Assembly: GCA_900472575.1 (NCBI GenBank)
Contig: UCIV01000004.1
Location: forward strand, 1 to 64,000
From: Hyphomicrobiales bacterium
GTDB lineage: Bacteria; Pseudomonadota; Alphaproteobacteria; Rhizobiales; Rhizobiaceae
Length of the DNA stretch: 64,000 nucleotides
Direction of reading: 5' to 3'
The translations under genes were made by a program, and so were the position numbers. How positions within the stretch are numbered: the stretch's first letter is position 1; every line of letters begins with the position of its first letter. The notes beneath the pieces are model-generated. The model ran no database searches. It was not told where the DNA came from and saw only the letters and a list, made by a program, of their open reading frames with translations. Below are positions 53,752-64,000 of this stretch, one piece after another.

Positions 53752-54984
53752 TCACTCTCCGTTGAAATCCTTGAGCAGCACCGACTGATCCGTCAGGTAC
53801 CGGGCGAAGATGGGCAGGCTGGCGCCACCGATCGCGCGCGCCTGCGATCCGACCTTGCCCTGGATGATATCGGGAATGACGACACCGCGAAGGTCGAGCC
53901 GGGCAACCGCCTCGATCGTCGCATCGACGATGCGTTTCCTCACCCAGCCCGGAAAGCCACCATCGATGACCGCCGCACCGAAATCGATGATCGAAGCGGC
54001 CGCGACGATGGCCTGCGCCAATGCGGCAGCTGTCGCCTGGACCCAGAGCTCTAGCGGCTGGCCGAAATCGACCCAGTCATCGGCCGAATACCAGAGCGGC
54101 TGCGGATCGATGCCGCGATCTCTCAGCATGTTCTCCAGTACGAAGATCGAGGCGATATCGAGAAGCTGGCGATTTTCGCCATTCCTGCCCCGCACCGGCA
54201 GCGGCCCGACGGCCCCGGCAGTGCCCGTACGGCCCGAAAAAATGCTCGAATTCAACACGATGCCGCCGCCGATGAACGAGCCGATGAACAGGTAGATGAA
54301 ATCCGGATAGGTAGGCCCGACACCGAATACCAGCTCCGCACCGCAGGCGCTCGTCGCGTCGTTCTGCAAATAGACGGAGTGAGCGACGCGCGACGCGACT
54401 TCGGCCTGGAGATCGAAGCCACGCCAAACCTCCATGGCACCCGATGGCGCGCCGATCTCGTCGGCCCAATTCCACAACTCGAACGGCGCAGCAATACCGA
54501 TGCCGGCGATCCGCGCCTGCTCCTCGCCGCTCATCTGCGCTTCGATATCGGCAATGCCCGAGGTGATGATCCGCAGAATCTCCTGCGGCAGCGGATAAGC
54601 ATAGGTCTCGTGATAGCGCTTGCGGATATTACCGACGAAATCCATCAGCACCAGATCGGCGCTGCGACGGCCTATCTTCACGCCGAAGGACAGGACGGCA
54701 TCCGGGTTGAGACGCATGGGTATGGAAGGTTGGCCGACACGCCCCCGCACCGGCTCGCCGCGAAGCAACAGACCATCTTTCTCCAGCGCCCGCATGATGA
54801 CCGACGCCGTCTGTGCCGACAGGCCGCTGAGCCGGGTAATATCTGCCTTCGACAGCGCACCGTGCAGCCGCACCAGCGACAGGACCAGCCGCTCGTTATA
54901 GGCGCGCACCCGCGTCTGGTTGGAACCGCCGGAAAAACCGGCAGAAGAAACAGGCCCGGAAAGCGGGCCATCGGTGATCGACAT
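53752..54984 (-). CDS. frcR: ROK-family transcriptional repressor of the fructose operon
   Basis: A 410-residue ROK regulator with an N-terminal winged helix (LSKADITRLSGLSAQTASVIMRAL cited from about residue 45; recognition helix SAQTASVIMRAL) and a C-terminal sugar-kinase-like ROK fold (GIGIAAPFELW, LQNDATSACGAEL, IGSFIGGGIVLN). ATG 54984 follows AAGGGAGG at ideal spacing; the frame is open 13 codons further. Divergent from frcBCAK, with a palindromic operator candidate between, which is the S. meliloti arrangement, so it probably represses frc genes until fructose is present. Confidence 0.85.
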   Translation of the reverse strand: MSITDGPLSGPVSSAGFSGGSNQTRVRAYNERLVLSLVRLHGALSKADITRLSGLSAQTASVIMRALEKDGLLLRGEPVRGRVGQPSIPMRLNPDAVLSFGVKIGRRSADLVLMDFVGNIRKRYHETYAYPLPQEILRIITSGIADIEAQMSGEEQARIAGIGIAAPFELWNWADEIGAPSGAMEVWRGFDLQAEVASRVAHSVYLQNDATSACGAELVFGVGPTYPDFIYLFIGSFIGGGIVLNSSIFSGRTGTAGAVGPLPVRGRNGENRQLLDIASIFVLENMLRDRGIDPQPLWYSADDWVDFGQPLELWVQATAAALAQAIVAAASIIDFGAAVIDGGFPGWVRKRIVDATIEAVARLDLRGVVIPDIIQGKVGSQARAIGGASLPIFARYLTDQSVLLKDFNGE

Positions 54985-55044
54985 CCAGCACCTCCCTTGC
55001 CTTCGCTCTCTCACGTTGGGCATAGCATGACAAGGCAGAATAAA

Positions 55045-55093
55045 TAATTCAATCGGAATTAATTATTGACAGGAGATTTTCTTTCGCGATTAT
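55045..55093 (+). promoter_or_regulatory. frcB promoter with candidate FrcR operator
   Basis: A perfect palindrome TAATTC-N5-GAATTA at 55045-55061 lies immediately upstream of a -35 TTGACA (55066-55071), with GATTAT (55088-55093) as -10 at a 16-bp spacer. ROK repressors bind such AT-rich inverted repeats, and the site could also act on the frcR promoter on the other strand. Confidence 0.5.
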
Positions 55094-55204
55094 TGACGAT
55101 TGTAAGGATGCAGGAACGCCCGGAGGAGGCACTGGGGCACGATCCGGCCTGCATCCGGAATGAACCCGTCCGCAGCGAGCGGACTTCGTCTCTGGGAGGA
55201 GATC

Positions 55205-56230
55205 ATGAGAAAATCCGTACTTTCCCTGTCATTCGGGGCGTTGGCGCTTGGCGTCGTCTTTTCTGCACCCGCTTACGCCGCGGACATTTCGGCCTGCCTG
55301 ATTACCAAGACCGATACCAATCCCTTCTTCGTCAAGATGAAGGAAGGCGCGACCGCCAAGGCCAAAGAACTCGGCGTCTCGCTGAAATCCTATGCCGGCA
55401 AGATCGACGGCGACAGCGAAAGCCAGGTAGCGGCGATCGAGACCTGCATCGCCGATGGCGCCAAGGGCATCCTGATCACCGCCTCCGACACCAAGGGCAT
55501 CGTGCCGAACCTGAAGAAGGCGCGCGATGCCGGCCTGCTGGTGATCGCACTCGACACGCCGCTGGAGCCGATCGACGCCGCCGACATGACCTTCGCCACC
55601 GACAATCTGCTGGCCGGCAAGCTGATCGGTCAATGGGCCAAGGATACGCTGGGTGACGCCGCCAAGGAAGCCAAGGTGGCCTTCCTCGATCTTACCCCGT
55701 CGCAGCCTTCCGTCGACATTCTTCGCGACCAGGGTTTCATGATCGGTTTCGGCATCGACCCGAAGGATCCGAACAAGATCGGTGACGAGGACGATCCGCG
55801 CATCGTCGGACACGATATCACCAACGGCAATGAAGAAGGTGGCCGCACCGCGATGGAAAACCTTCTGCAGAAGGACCCGACCATCAACGTCGTCCACACG
55901 ATCAACGAACCGGCTGCCGCCGGTGCCTATGAGGCGCTGAAATCGGTCGGCCGCGAGAAGGACGTGCTGATCGTCTCGGTCGACGGCGGTTGCCCGGGCG
56001 TCAAGAACGTCGCCGATGGCGCGATCGGCGCCACCTCGCAGCAATATCCGCTGCAGATGGCGGCACTCGGCATTGAGGCGATCAAGAAGTTTGCCGATAG
56101 CGGCGAAAAGCCGAAGCCGACCGAAGGCAAGAACTTCTTCGATACTGGCGTCACGCTGGTCACCGACAAGCCGGTGCCGTCGATCAAGTCGATCGACACC
56201 AAGGAAGGCCTGAACAAGTGCTGGGGCTAA
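55205..56230 (+). CDS. frcB: Fructose ABC transporter periplasmic binding protein
   Basis: High-affinity sugar-binding protein of the Peripla_BP_4 family. The 341-residue product has a Sec signal ([22 protein letters not shown], cleavage after AYA near residue 25). [22 protein letters not shown], cited here as the N-terminal lobe opening, and [16 protein letters not shown] in the C lobe follow. ATG 55205 is preceded by GGGAGGAG at 55192-55199 or so, a near-perfect complement of the anti-SD loops in the small RNA downstream of the operon. First gene of frcBCAK. Confidence 0.9.
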   Translation: MRKSVLSLSFGALALGVVFSAPAYAADISACLITKTDTNPFFVKMKEGATAKAKELGVSLKSYAGKIDGDSESQVAAIETCIADGAKGILITASDTKGIVPNLKKARDAGLLVIALDTPLEPIDAADMTFATDNLLAGKLIGQWAKDTLGDAAKEAKVAFLDLTPSQPSVDILRDQGFMIGFGIDPKDPNKIGDEDDPRIVGHDITNGNEEGGRTAMENLLQKDPTINVVHTINEPAAAGAYEALKSVGREKDVLIVSVDGGCPGVKNVADGAIGATSQQYPLQMAALGIEAIKKFADSGEKPKPTEGKNFFDTGVTLVTDKPVPSIKSIDTKEGLNKCWG

Positions 56231-56250
56231 GCCTCTAGCAAATCCTTGCG

Positions 56251-56275
56251 GGCCGGTGGACCTGTTCCACCGGCC
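56251..56275 (+). promoter_or_regulatory. Intercistronic stem-loop after frcB
   Basis: Perfect 10-bp stem ggccggtgga/tccaccggcc with loop cctgt; a second small stem (cccgg/ccggg) lies at 56287-56302. Such structures after binding-protein genes often protect the upstream mRNA from 3' decay and allow binding protein to exceed permease. No T-run, so not a simple terminator. Confidence 0.6.
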
Positions 56276-56326
56276 TGCCACGGCAACCCGGCCTGAACCG
56301 GGCATCGACAAAAGCGGGAGGATTTC

Positions 56327-57405
56327 ATGAGCGAGCCAGTGGCAAGCGCACCGCATCACGACTATGAAAAAGTGCTCAAGGACAGTTCGAAGGATGTAGC
56401 ATCCTTCGAACAGGACAAACCGTCCTTCCTTCACAAGTTCCGTCACTTTCTGCATTCCAACCCGTCCGCCGTATCGCTGATCGTGCTGGTCGTGTCGTTG
56501 ATCGTGTTCGGCCTGACGCTTGGCGGCAAGTTTTTCTCCGCCTTCTCGCTGACGCTGATCCTGCAGCAGGTGGCGATCACCGGGATCGTCGGGGCGGCCC
56601 AGTCGCTGGTCATCATGACCGCCGGTATCGATCTTTCGGTCGGCGCCATCATGGTTCTGTCGTCGGTCGTCATGGGGCAATTCACCTTCCGCTACGGCTT
56701 GCCGCCGGAACTCGCGATCCTCTGTGGTTTTGCAACCGGTGCGCTTTGCGGTTTCATCAACGGCGTTTTGATCGCCAGGGTGAAACTGCCCCCCTTCATC
56801 GTGACACTTGGCATGTGGCAGATCGTGCTTGCCAGCAACTTTCTCTATTCCGCCAACGAGACCATTCGCTCGCAGGAAATCGAAAGTACCGCCCCAATTC
56901 TCCAATTCTTTGGAGAAACCTTCAAGTTCGGCGGCGCGGTGTTCACCTATGGCGTGATCGCCATGATCCTTCTCGTCGCAGTGCTCTGGTACGTACTCAA
57001 CCACACCGCTTGGGGACGGCATCTCTACGCAGTCGGCGACGATCCGGAAGCAGCCGATCTTTCCGGCGTCAACGTGCAGCGCATGCTGATTTCCGTCTAT
57101 ATGCTATCGGGTGTGATCTGCGCGCTGGCAGGCTGGGCACTGATCGGCCGTATCGGCTCCGTGTCGCCAACCGCCGGTCAGTTTGCCAATATCGAATCGA
57201 TCACCGCCGTGGTGATCGGCGGCATCTCGCTCTTCGGCGGCCGCGGCTCCATTCTCGGCATGATGTTCGGCGCGCTGATCGTTGGCGTCTTTTCGCTCGG
57301 CCTGCGCCTGCTCGGCACCGATGTGCAATGGACCTATCTCCTGATCGGCGTCCTCATCATCGTCGCCGTCGCAGCCGACCAATGGATCAGAAAGGCTTCA
57401 CGCTG

Positions 57406-57406
<1 letters not shown>
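56327..57406 (+). CDS. frcC: Fructose ABC transporter permease
   Basis: A 359-residue permease of the BPD_transp_2 sugar family (RbsC-like) with about eight to ten transmembrane helices. Characteristic blocks are MTAGIDLSVGAIMVLSSVV, NGVLIARVKLPPFIVTLG, GRHLYAVGDDPEAADLSG and GGISLFGGRGSILGMMFGAL. The N-terminal ~45 residues are charged and cytosolic. GCGGGAGGA precedes ATG 56327. The frcA start overlaps the stop by one base (TGATG). Confidence 0.93.
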
Positions 57407-58184
<778 letters not shown>

Positions 58185-58188
<4 letters not shown>

Positions 58189-58808
58189 CAATGACCACCG
58201 ATGATATCGCCCGCACAATCATTCACCGTGCGGGCGACAGGCGACGTTTTATCGTCGCGATTGCCGGCCCGCCGGGCGCAGGCAAGTCGACCCTGGCCGA
58301 CTCGCTTTCAGCGGCGTTGAAAACGCTTGGTGAGAGCGCAGAAGTCCTGCCGATGGACGGCTTCCACATGGACAATGGCGTCCTGCAGAAAAAAGGCCTC
58401 CTTTCCCGCAAGGGGGCGCCCGAGACGTTCGACGTCCGCGGCTTTCTCGACATCATCCGTGCAGTCAGGGTGGCGGAAGGAGAAGTGCTGGTGCCAGTAT
58501 TCGACCGATCCCGGGAACTGGCCATCGCGGCAGCACGCATCATCGATGATTCGACGCGGTTCGTTCTTGTCGAGGGAAACTACCTGCTTCTCGATCGCGC
58601 TCCCTGGTCGGCACTGGACGGCGAATTCGACTACGAGATCCTCATCTCTGCCCCCGTCGCGACACTTGAGGAACGGCTTATGGATCGCTGGCGCGGTTAC
58701 GGATTGAGCGAAGAGGCGGCCCGGGCAAAAACGCAAGGGAACGACCTGAAAAACGGCGCCCTGATCAGGGACCATTGCCGTGAGGCCGATATCATTCTGA
58801 CGGATTAA
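58185..58808 (+). CDS. frcK: FrcK P-loop kinase-like protein (PanK/uridine-kinase type)
   Basis: A 207-residue nucleoside/nucleotide kinase superfamily protein with P-loop IAGPPGAGKSTLADSL (about 26-41), DGFHMDN after strand 2 (as in PRK/uridine kinase) and FVLVEGNYLLL. In S. meliloti frcK is the fourth gene of frcBCAK and is not essential for uptake; a role in phosphorylating a sugar or related metabolite is proposed. ATGA overlap with frcA; a hairpin follows 7 bases after the stop. Confidence 0.9.
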
Positions 58809-58985
58809 ACGAAAAAGCCTGCCGCGGGAGGAGGTGCGGCAGGCTTTTCGAAAAGATTTGAACAGCGACTGGGAGGAGGAGTGTCGCTGCTCGATCAGGC
58901 GCCCTTGGGAGGAGGAGTAGGTCGCCTGAAAATCAGAGGTCTGCGGGAGGAGGAGCATCGCTCTGATGTGGTCATCATACAGGCG
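58806..58985 (-). ncRNA. Candidate alpha-r14/cuckoo-type small RNA with four anti-Shine-Dalgarno hairpins
   Basis: Read on the minus strand, four stem-loops follow each other, each exposing the nine-base motif CCUCCUCCC (plus-strand GGGAGGAGG at 58945-58953, 58907-58915, 58871-58879 and 58826-58834). Stems: 58933-58938/58961-58966, 58896-58901/58923-58928, 58863-58869/58883-58889 and 58817-58825/58836-58844. The last is GC-rich and followed by TTTTTCG on the minus strand, a Rho-independent terminator. This is the hallmark of rhizobial alpha-r14 (NfeR1) and Rhodobacter CcsR/cuckoo RNAs, which pair with ribosome-binding sites. A weak -10 (TATGAT, minus) lies near 58975-58980. Boundaries are approximate. 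Confidence 0.75.
58811..58850. terminator. Bidirectional terminator shared by the frc operon and the small RNA
   Basis: The stem gcctgccgc/gcggcaggc with loop gggaggaggt has A's before and tttt after on the plus strand, and the reverse on the minus strand. It can end frcK mRNA and also form the 3' end of the minus-strand RNA, so the same loop is SD-like in one transcript and anti-SD in the other. Confidence 0.75.
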
Positions 58986-59242
58986 AACCGATACTTTAGA
59001 AGCGATATTGCTGCAGCAGAGCCATGCACTGAACGCTTAGCTATGGACACTACGACTCTTCAATGCTCACAAATGTGGCAATGGCCAGAGCCGCCGCAGC
59101 ATCGGCTCGCTTCCAGCACGACAAGACCAGCAAATTAAGGCCGATTTGCAGGATCGGTAGACGCGATCGACTACTCGATCGTGCTATCTCAAAGAGCAGA
59201 ACCAATTCCTCCGACAACCGGCATACCGATATCCAGACATGG
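58986..59242. other. Intergenic region between the small RNA and the second peptide transporter
   Basis: About 260 bases with no protein gene that I can support. Small palindromes (cgatcgactactcgatcg, 59163-59180) occur, and cctcc appears near 59209. No recognisable tRNA or repeat. It should contain the promoter of the minus-strand small RNA. Confidence 0.3.
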
Positions 59243-59276
59243 AAAAGGGCGCGACGATGCGCGCCCTTTTTTAAGA
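59243..59276. terminator. Strong intrinsic terminator beyond the second transporter operon
   Basis: An 11-bp stem aaaagggcgcg/cgcgccctttt with loop acgatg; the T-run is six on the plus strand and four on the minus strand. It lies 20 bases past the stop of the fused ATPase gene (minus). The stronger T-run on the plus strand would also end any rightward transcript from 59000-59240. Confidence 0.8.
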
Positions 59277-59295
59277 ATGTCCCGATCGACCCGTA

Positions 59296-60897
<1,602 letters not shown>

Positions 60898-60898
60898 A

Positions 60899-62041
60899 TC
60901 AGCGGTCCTTCGGGTCAAGTGCATCGCGCAGGCCATCGCCGATGAAGTTCAGCGAGAAGAGCGTTGCCACGAAGAAGATGGACGGGAAGATCAGCAGCCA
61001 CGGGGCCGACTGGATGTTGCTGGCACCTTCCGAGATCAGCGCGCCCCAGCTCGTCAGCGGCGCCTGAACGCCGAGGCCGAGGAAGGAAAGAAAACTCTCG
61101 AGAAGGATCACTTTCGGCACGACGACGGTAACGAAGACGATGACCGGGCCGATCGTGTTCGGAATGATATGCCGGCGGATGATCTGCCAGTCGCTCAATC
61201 CCAGTGCCTGTGCGGCACCGACGAATTCCCGACGCTTCAATGCCAGCGTCTGACCGCGCACGATACGGGCCATGTCCAGCCATTCCACCGCGCCGATGAC
61301 AAGGAAGATCAGTATGAAGGATCGGCCGAAAAAGACGACGAGCACGACGACGAGAAAGACGAAGGGCAGCGAATAGAGGATTTCGACAAACCGCATCATT
61401 ACATTGTCGACGCGACCGCCGAGATAACCCGATGTCGCGCCATAAAGCACGCCGATGCCGAGCGAGACGAGACTGGCAAGCAGGCCGACCGCGATCGAGA
61501 TCTGGCCGCCGAGCATGACGCGGGCAAGCATGTCGCGACCATTCGGATCGGTGCCGAAGAAGAAATATTCGCGGCTGACAGTGCCTTCGACCTTCAGCTC
61601 GCGCCCGTCGTTTTCGGTTGCGACGACCTTGGTGTTTTTGAACTCGTTGGCACGGTCGAAATAGCGGGTTGCGCGCGGATCGATCGGGTTTTCGGCGCTC
61701 AATGTTGCGGTAAATGTCTGTCCTTCAACATTGAACTCATCGAGATTGACGCGGGCGCGGGTGGCAACGCCACGCATCGCATCTTCCAGCGACGCCTCAT
61801 CCGGCCGTGGCTCAAGGCTCGGGCCGACGGAGACGTAGGAGGAATAAACCTGGTCATAGCTGTGCGGCACGAAGAACGGGCCGATGTAGGAAAACAGCGC
61901 GATCAGCACCATCATCACGCAGCCGGCCATCGCAGCCTTGTTGCGACGGAAGCGAAGGGCTGCCAGCTGAAACAGGCTGCGGCTTTTGTTGTCCGGGCTT
62001 TCCGGCTGCGCGGGCGCAGGATTAGTGACGATATCAGTCAT
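60899..62041 (-). CDS. Oligopeptide ABC transporter permease (OppC-like)
   Basis: A 380-residue permease, longer than the first transporter's partner because of a periplasmic insert of about 100 residues after the first helix (FFVPHSYDQVYSSYVSVGPS ... FFFGTDPNGRDMLARVMLGG), typical of the OppC/YejE subgroup. The EAA loop reads EFVGAAQALGLSDWQIIRRH. It overlaps the upstream OppB-like gene by eight bases and ends one base before the ATPase start. Confidence 0.92.
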   Translation of the reverse strand: MTDIVTNPAPAQPESPDNKSRSLFQLAALRFRRNKAAMAGCVMMVLIALFSYIGPFFVPHSYDQVYSSYVSVGPSLEPRPDEASLEDAMRGVATRARVNLDEFNVEGQTFTATLSAENPIDPRATRYFDRANEFKNTKVVATENDGRELKVEGTVSREYFFFGTDPNGRDMLARVMLGGQISIAVGLLASLVSLGIGVLYGATSGYLGGRVDNVMMRFVEILYSLPFVFLVVVLVVFFGRSFILIFLVIGAVEWLDMARIVRGQTLALKRREFVGAAQALGLSDWQIIRRHIIPNTIGPVIVFVTVVVPKVILLESFLSFLGLGVQAPLTSWGALISEGASNIQSAPWLLIFPSIFFVATLFSLNFIGDGLRDALDPKDR

Positions 62042-62957
62042 GGCGAACCCTCGGATCGAGCAGGCCGTAAATGAGATCGACCACGAGATTGAAAACGATG
62101 ACGAAGATGGCGATCAGCACGACCGTGCCCATGACCAGCGTATAATCGCGGTTGAGCGCGCCGAGCACGAAATAGCGGCCGATGCCGGGAATGGTGAAGA
62201 TCGTCTCGACCACGGCGGAACCGGTCATCAGCGCCGCAGCGCAGGGCGCGAGATAGGAGACGACCGGCAGAAGCGCGCCGCGCATGGCATGGGTGATGAC
62301 GACGATCCGCGGCGGCAAACCGTAGGCCCGAGCTGTGCGGATATGGTCGGCATGCAGCGCCTCGATCATCGAGCCGCGGGTAAGACGAGCAAAAACGGCA
62401 AGCTGCGGCAGCGCCAAGGCGATCATCGGCAGGAGCAAATAACGGAACGAACCGTCACCCCAGCCGCCGGCCGGCAGCAGCGAGAAGACGATAGCGAAGA
62501 TCAGCGTCAGAACCGGGCCAACGACGAAATTCGGAATTGTCGTGCCGACGGTCGCGAGGGACATGATGGAGAAATCGAGCACGCTGTTCTGGCGAAGGGC
62601 AGCAATCGTGCCAAGCGTGACGCCGCCGACCAGAGCCAGGAGAAGCGCGAAAAAGCCGAGTTCCATAGAATAGGGCAGGCCCTTGCTGATCAGTTCGGCG
62701 ACCGTGTTGTCCTTGTAGATGTAGCTCGGGCCGAAATCGCCCTGAACGGCATTGGATATGTAGGTTACATATTGCCGCCACAGGGGCTGGTCGAGCTGAT
62801 AGGTCCGCATGATGTTTTCCATCGTTGCGGGCGGAAGCGGGCGCTCCAGATTGAACGGGCCACCTGGCGCAAAGCGCATCAGGAAGAAGGAAATGGTGAC
62901 GACGATAAACAGCGTCGGTACGGCGCTCGCAAGGCGGCGCAGGACAAAAGCCAGCAT
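62034..62957 (-). CDS. Oligopeptide ABC transporter permease (OppB-like)
   Basis: A 307-residue permease with the OppB opening MLAFVLRRLASAVPTLFIVV, RFAPGGPF before the first periplasmic loop, and EAA-loop MIEALHADHIRTARAYGLPP. Six helices are predicted by eye. It lies 61 bases downstream of the binding-protein gene, the two being separated by a GC-rich stretch (gcgcccgcggttaggcgggc) that can form a stem-loop. Confidence 0.92.
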   Translation of the reverse strand: MLAFVLRRLASAVPTLFIVVTISFFLMRFAPGGPFNLERPLPPATMENIMRTYQLDQPLWRQYVTYISNAVQGDFGPSYIYKDNTVAELISKGLPYSMELGFFALLLALVGGVTLGTIAALRQNSVLDFSIMSLATVGTTIPNFVVGPVLTLIFAIVFSLLPAGGWGDGSFRYLLLPMIALALPQLAVFARLTRGSMIEALHADHIRTARAYGLPPRIVVITHAMRGALLPVVSYLAPCAAALMTGSAVVETIFTIPGIGRYFVLGALNRDYTLVMGTVVLIAIFVIVFNLVVDLIYGLLDPRVRHD

Positions 62958-63018
62958 GCGGGTGTCTCCTGCAAAACGGCGCCCGCGGTTAGGCGGGCGC
63001 CGTCTCGGATGATGGATG

Positions 63019-64000
63019 TTATTCGGAAACGCTGAGGAAGCGGCTCAGGTGCTCGTTGGCAGCATTGTCCTCCCAGCCGGAAACGCGGTTGGACACGAGC
63101 CAGAGATCAGCCTGGGTAAGCAGAGGCGCGACCGGCTGGTCACGCGACAGAAGCGCTTCGGCTTCGTGCAGCAGCTTGGAGCGGGCTTCCGGGTTCTCTT
63201 CCGCATAGGACTTCTGCATCAGAGCGTCGAATTCCGGGTTGTTGTACTTGCCGTAATTGAAGGTCTTGTTGGTCGACAGGTTCAGCGCCAGGAAGTTTTC
63301 GGCATCCGCATAGTCGGCAACCCAGCCGGCGCGGGCAACGTTGAACTTGCCGCCTTCCTGCAGGTAAGCGTAGTGCGACGAGACGTCGAGATTGGTCATC
63401 GTCACCTTGGCTTTGAAAGTGTTCTTCCACATGTCGGCGACGGCGGTGGCGACACGCTCGTGGTTCGGGTTGGTATTGTAGCGGATCTCGATTTCGAGCG
63501 GCTTGCCGCCTTCACCGTAACCAGCTTCCTTCATCAGTTCGAGCGCCTTGTCCTCGCGATCAAGCTGCGAAAGTGTGGCGAAATCGGCCTTGGATGGCTC
63601 ACCGTAGCTTGCCATGCCCGGGGGGACCAGCGAATAGGCCGGGATCTGCGAGCCGCTGTAGATTTCCTTGGCGAGAAAGTCACGATCGACAGCCATCGAA
63701 AGTGCCTGACGAACGCGCACGTCGTCATAGGGTGCCTGACTGCCATCGAAGGCGTAGTAGTAGGTGGCCAGCGTCGGGGAAACGTGGACCTGATCCTTGT
63801 AGGTGCCGCGCAGGCGCTCGATCTGGTCGGCCGAGAAATTGAAGACGAGATCCATTTCCTTCGCTTCGAAGCGACGGACGGACGCAGCCTGGTCGTCGAT
63901 CGGATAGAAGATCACCTTGTCGAGCTTGGTGTTGGCAGCGTCCCAATGGTTCTCGTTCTTCTCAACCACGAGGCTATCGTTTGGCACATGGCTGACCAGC
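63019..64000 (-). CDS. Oligopeptide-binding protein, 5' end beyond the window
   Basis: C-terminal ~327 residues of an SBP_bac_5 (OppA) periplasmic binding protein. The open frame runs off the right edge (codons before GTG 63987 read LVSH and continue), so the signal peptide and first lobe are not seen. Family features include EKNENHWDAANTKLDKVIFY, RQALSMAVDRDFLAKEIY, LVPPGMASYG and the C-terminal RVSGWEDN. First gene of the minus-strand operon with OppB, OppC and the fused ATPase; substrate probably an oligopeptide. Confidence 0.93.
   Translation of the reverse strand, partial: LVSHVPNDSLVVEKNENHWDAANTKLDKVIFYPIDDQAASVRRFEAKEMDLVFNFSADQIERLRGTYKDQVHVSPTLATYYYAFDGSQAPYDDVRVRQALSMAVDRDFLAKEIYSGSQIPAYSLVPPGMASYGEPSKADFATLSQLDREDKALELMKEAGYGEGGKPLEIEIRYNTNPNHERVATAVADMWKNTFKAKVTMTNLDVSSHYAYLQEGGKFNVARAGWVADYADAENFLALNLSTNKTFNYGKYNNPEFDALMQKSYAEENPEARSKLLHEAEALLSRDQPVAPLLTQADLWLVSNRVSGWEDNAANEHLSRFLSVSE

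Noticed and set aside
55229..57022. A 597-codon open frame on the minus strand opposite frcB-frcC
   Set aside because: It is antisense to two well-supported genes; its product is low-complexity (His/Asp/Gly/Arg rich), as expected from the complement of high-GC codons, with no domain.
58811..58966. The GGGAGGAGG series read as Shine-Dalgarno sites of small plus-strand ORFs
   Set aside because: No start codons follow at proper spacing, and each copy lies in a hairpin loop, which fits an RNA on the other strand better.

Overview
The window is chromosomal DNA of a Rhizobiales alphaproteobacterium, most likely Rhizobiaceae (Rhizobium/Agrobacterium/Neorhizobium-like). The evidence is high GC content, the frcR-frcBCAK fructose locus in its rhizobial order, the aerobic-type cob cluster in rhizobial nomenclature, three families of short rhizobial-type palindromic repeats, and an alpha-r14/'cuckoo'-type small RNA locus carrying CCUCCUCCC loops. 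Genes are dense, many are coupled through ATGA/GTGA/TTGA overlaps, and several start with TTG or GTG.

Layout. 1-1.2 kb: purC. 1.3-8 kb: a TetR regulator and a complete tripartite RND efflux pump (adaptor, AcrB-like pump, outer-membrane factor), closed by a bidirectional terminator. 8-10.9 kb: efp facing away from its modification genes epmA and epmB. 11-16.1 kb: a secreted GH5 glycosidase, purU, and an 892-residue kinase-like/M23-like/aminotransferase-like fusion in which catalytic residues of all three modules appear lost. 16.3-23.7 kb: small conserved proteins, a stand-alone AsnC/Lrp effector domain, a LysR regulator divergent from an amaA-amaB-like pair (pipecolate oxidase-like and ALDH7), a P1-family peptidase, and an unrecognised membrane-protein/hydrolase pair.

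23.7-44.3 kb is a near-complete cobalamin cluster: cobC, cbiB (cobD), cobQ, cobO, cbtA, cbtB, DUF1636, cobW, cobN, cobG, cobH, cobI, cobJ, cobK, cobL, cobE, cobM, cbiD, cobA and cobB. Two back-to-back cobalamin riboswitches control cbtB-cbtA-cobO-cobQ leftward and the cobW-cobN-cobG-J operon rightward. CbiD stands where aerobic pathways usually have CobF. Both cobN and cobG carry a palindromic repeat inserted in frame.

44.3-52.8 kb: an oligopeptide-type ABC transporter with a fused double ATPase, followed by a CocE/NonD hydrolase and a secreted MsrA. 52.8-58.8 kb: an HSL-family esterase, then the ROK repressor gene frcR divergent from frcB-frcC-frcA-frcK. 58.8-59.3 kb: no protein gene; on the minus strand there are four consecutive stem-loops, each with an anti-Shine-Dalgarno CCUCCUCCC loop, the last sharing its terminator hairpin with the frc operon. 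59.3-64 kb: a second oligopeptide ABC transporter on the minus strand, whose binding-protein gene runs off the right edge.

The observations most worth following are the four-hairpin anti-SD small RNA beside frc genes whose ribosome-binding sites match it, the two in-frame repeat insertions in essential-pathway cob enzymes, and the triple pseudo-enzyme fusion.
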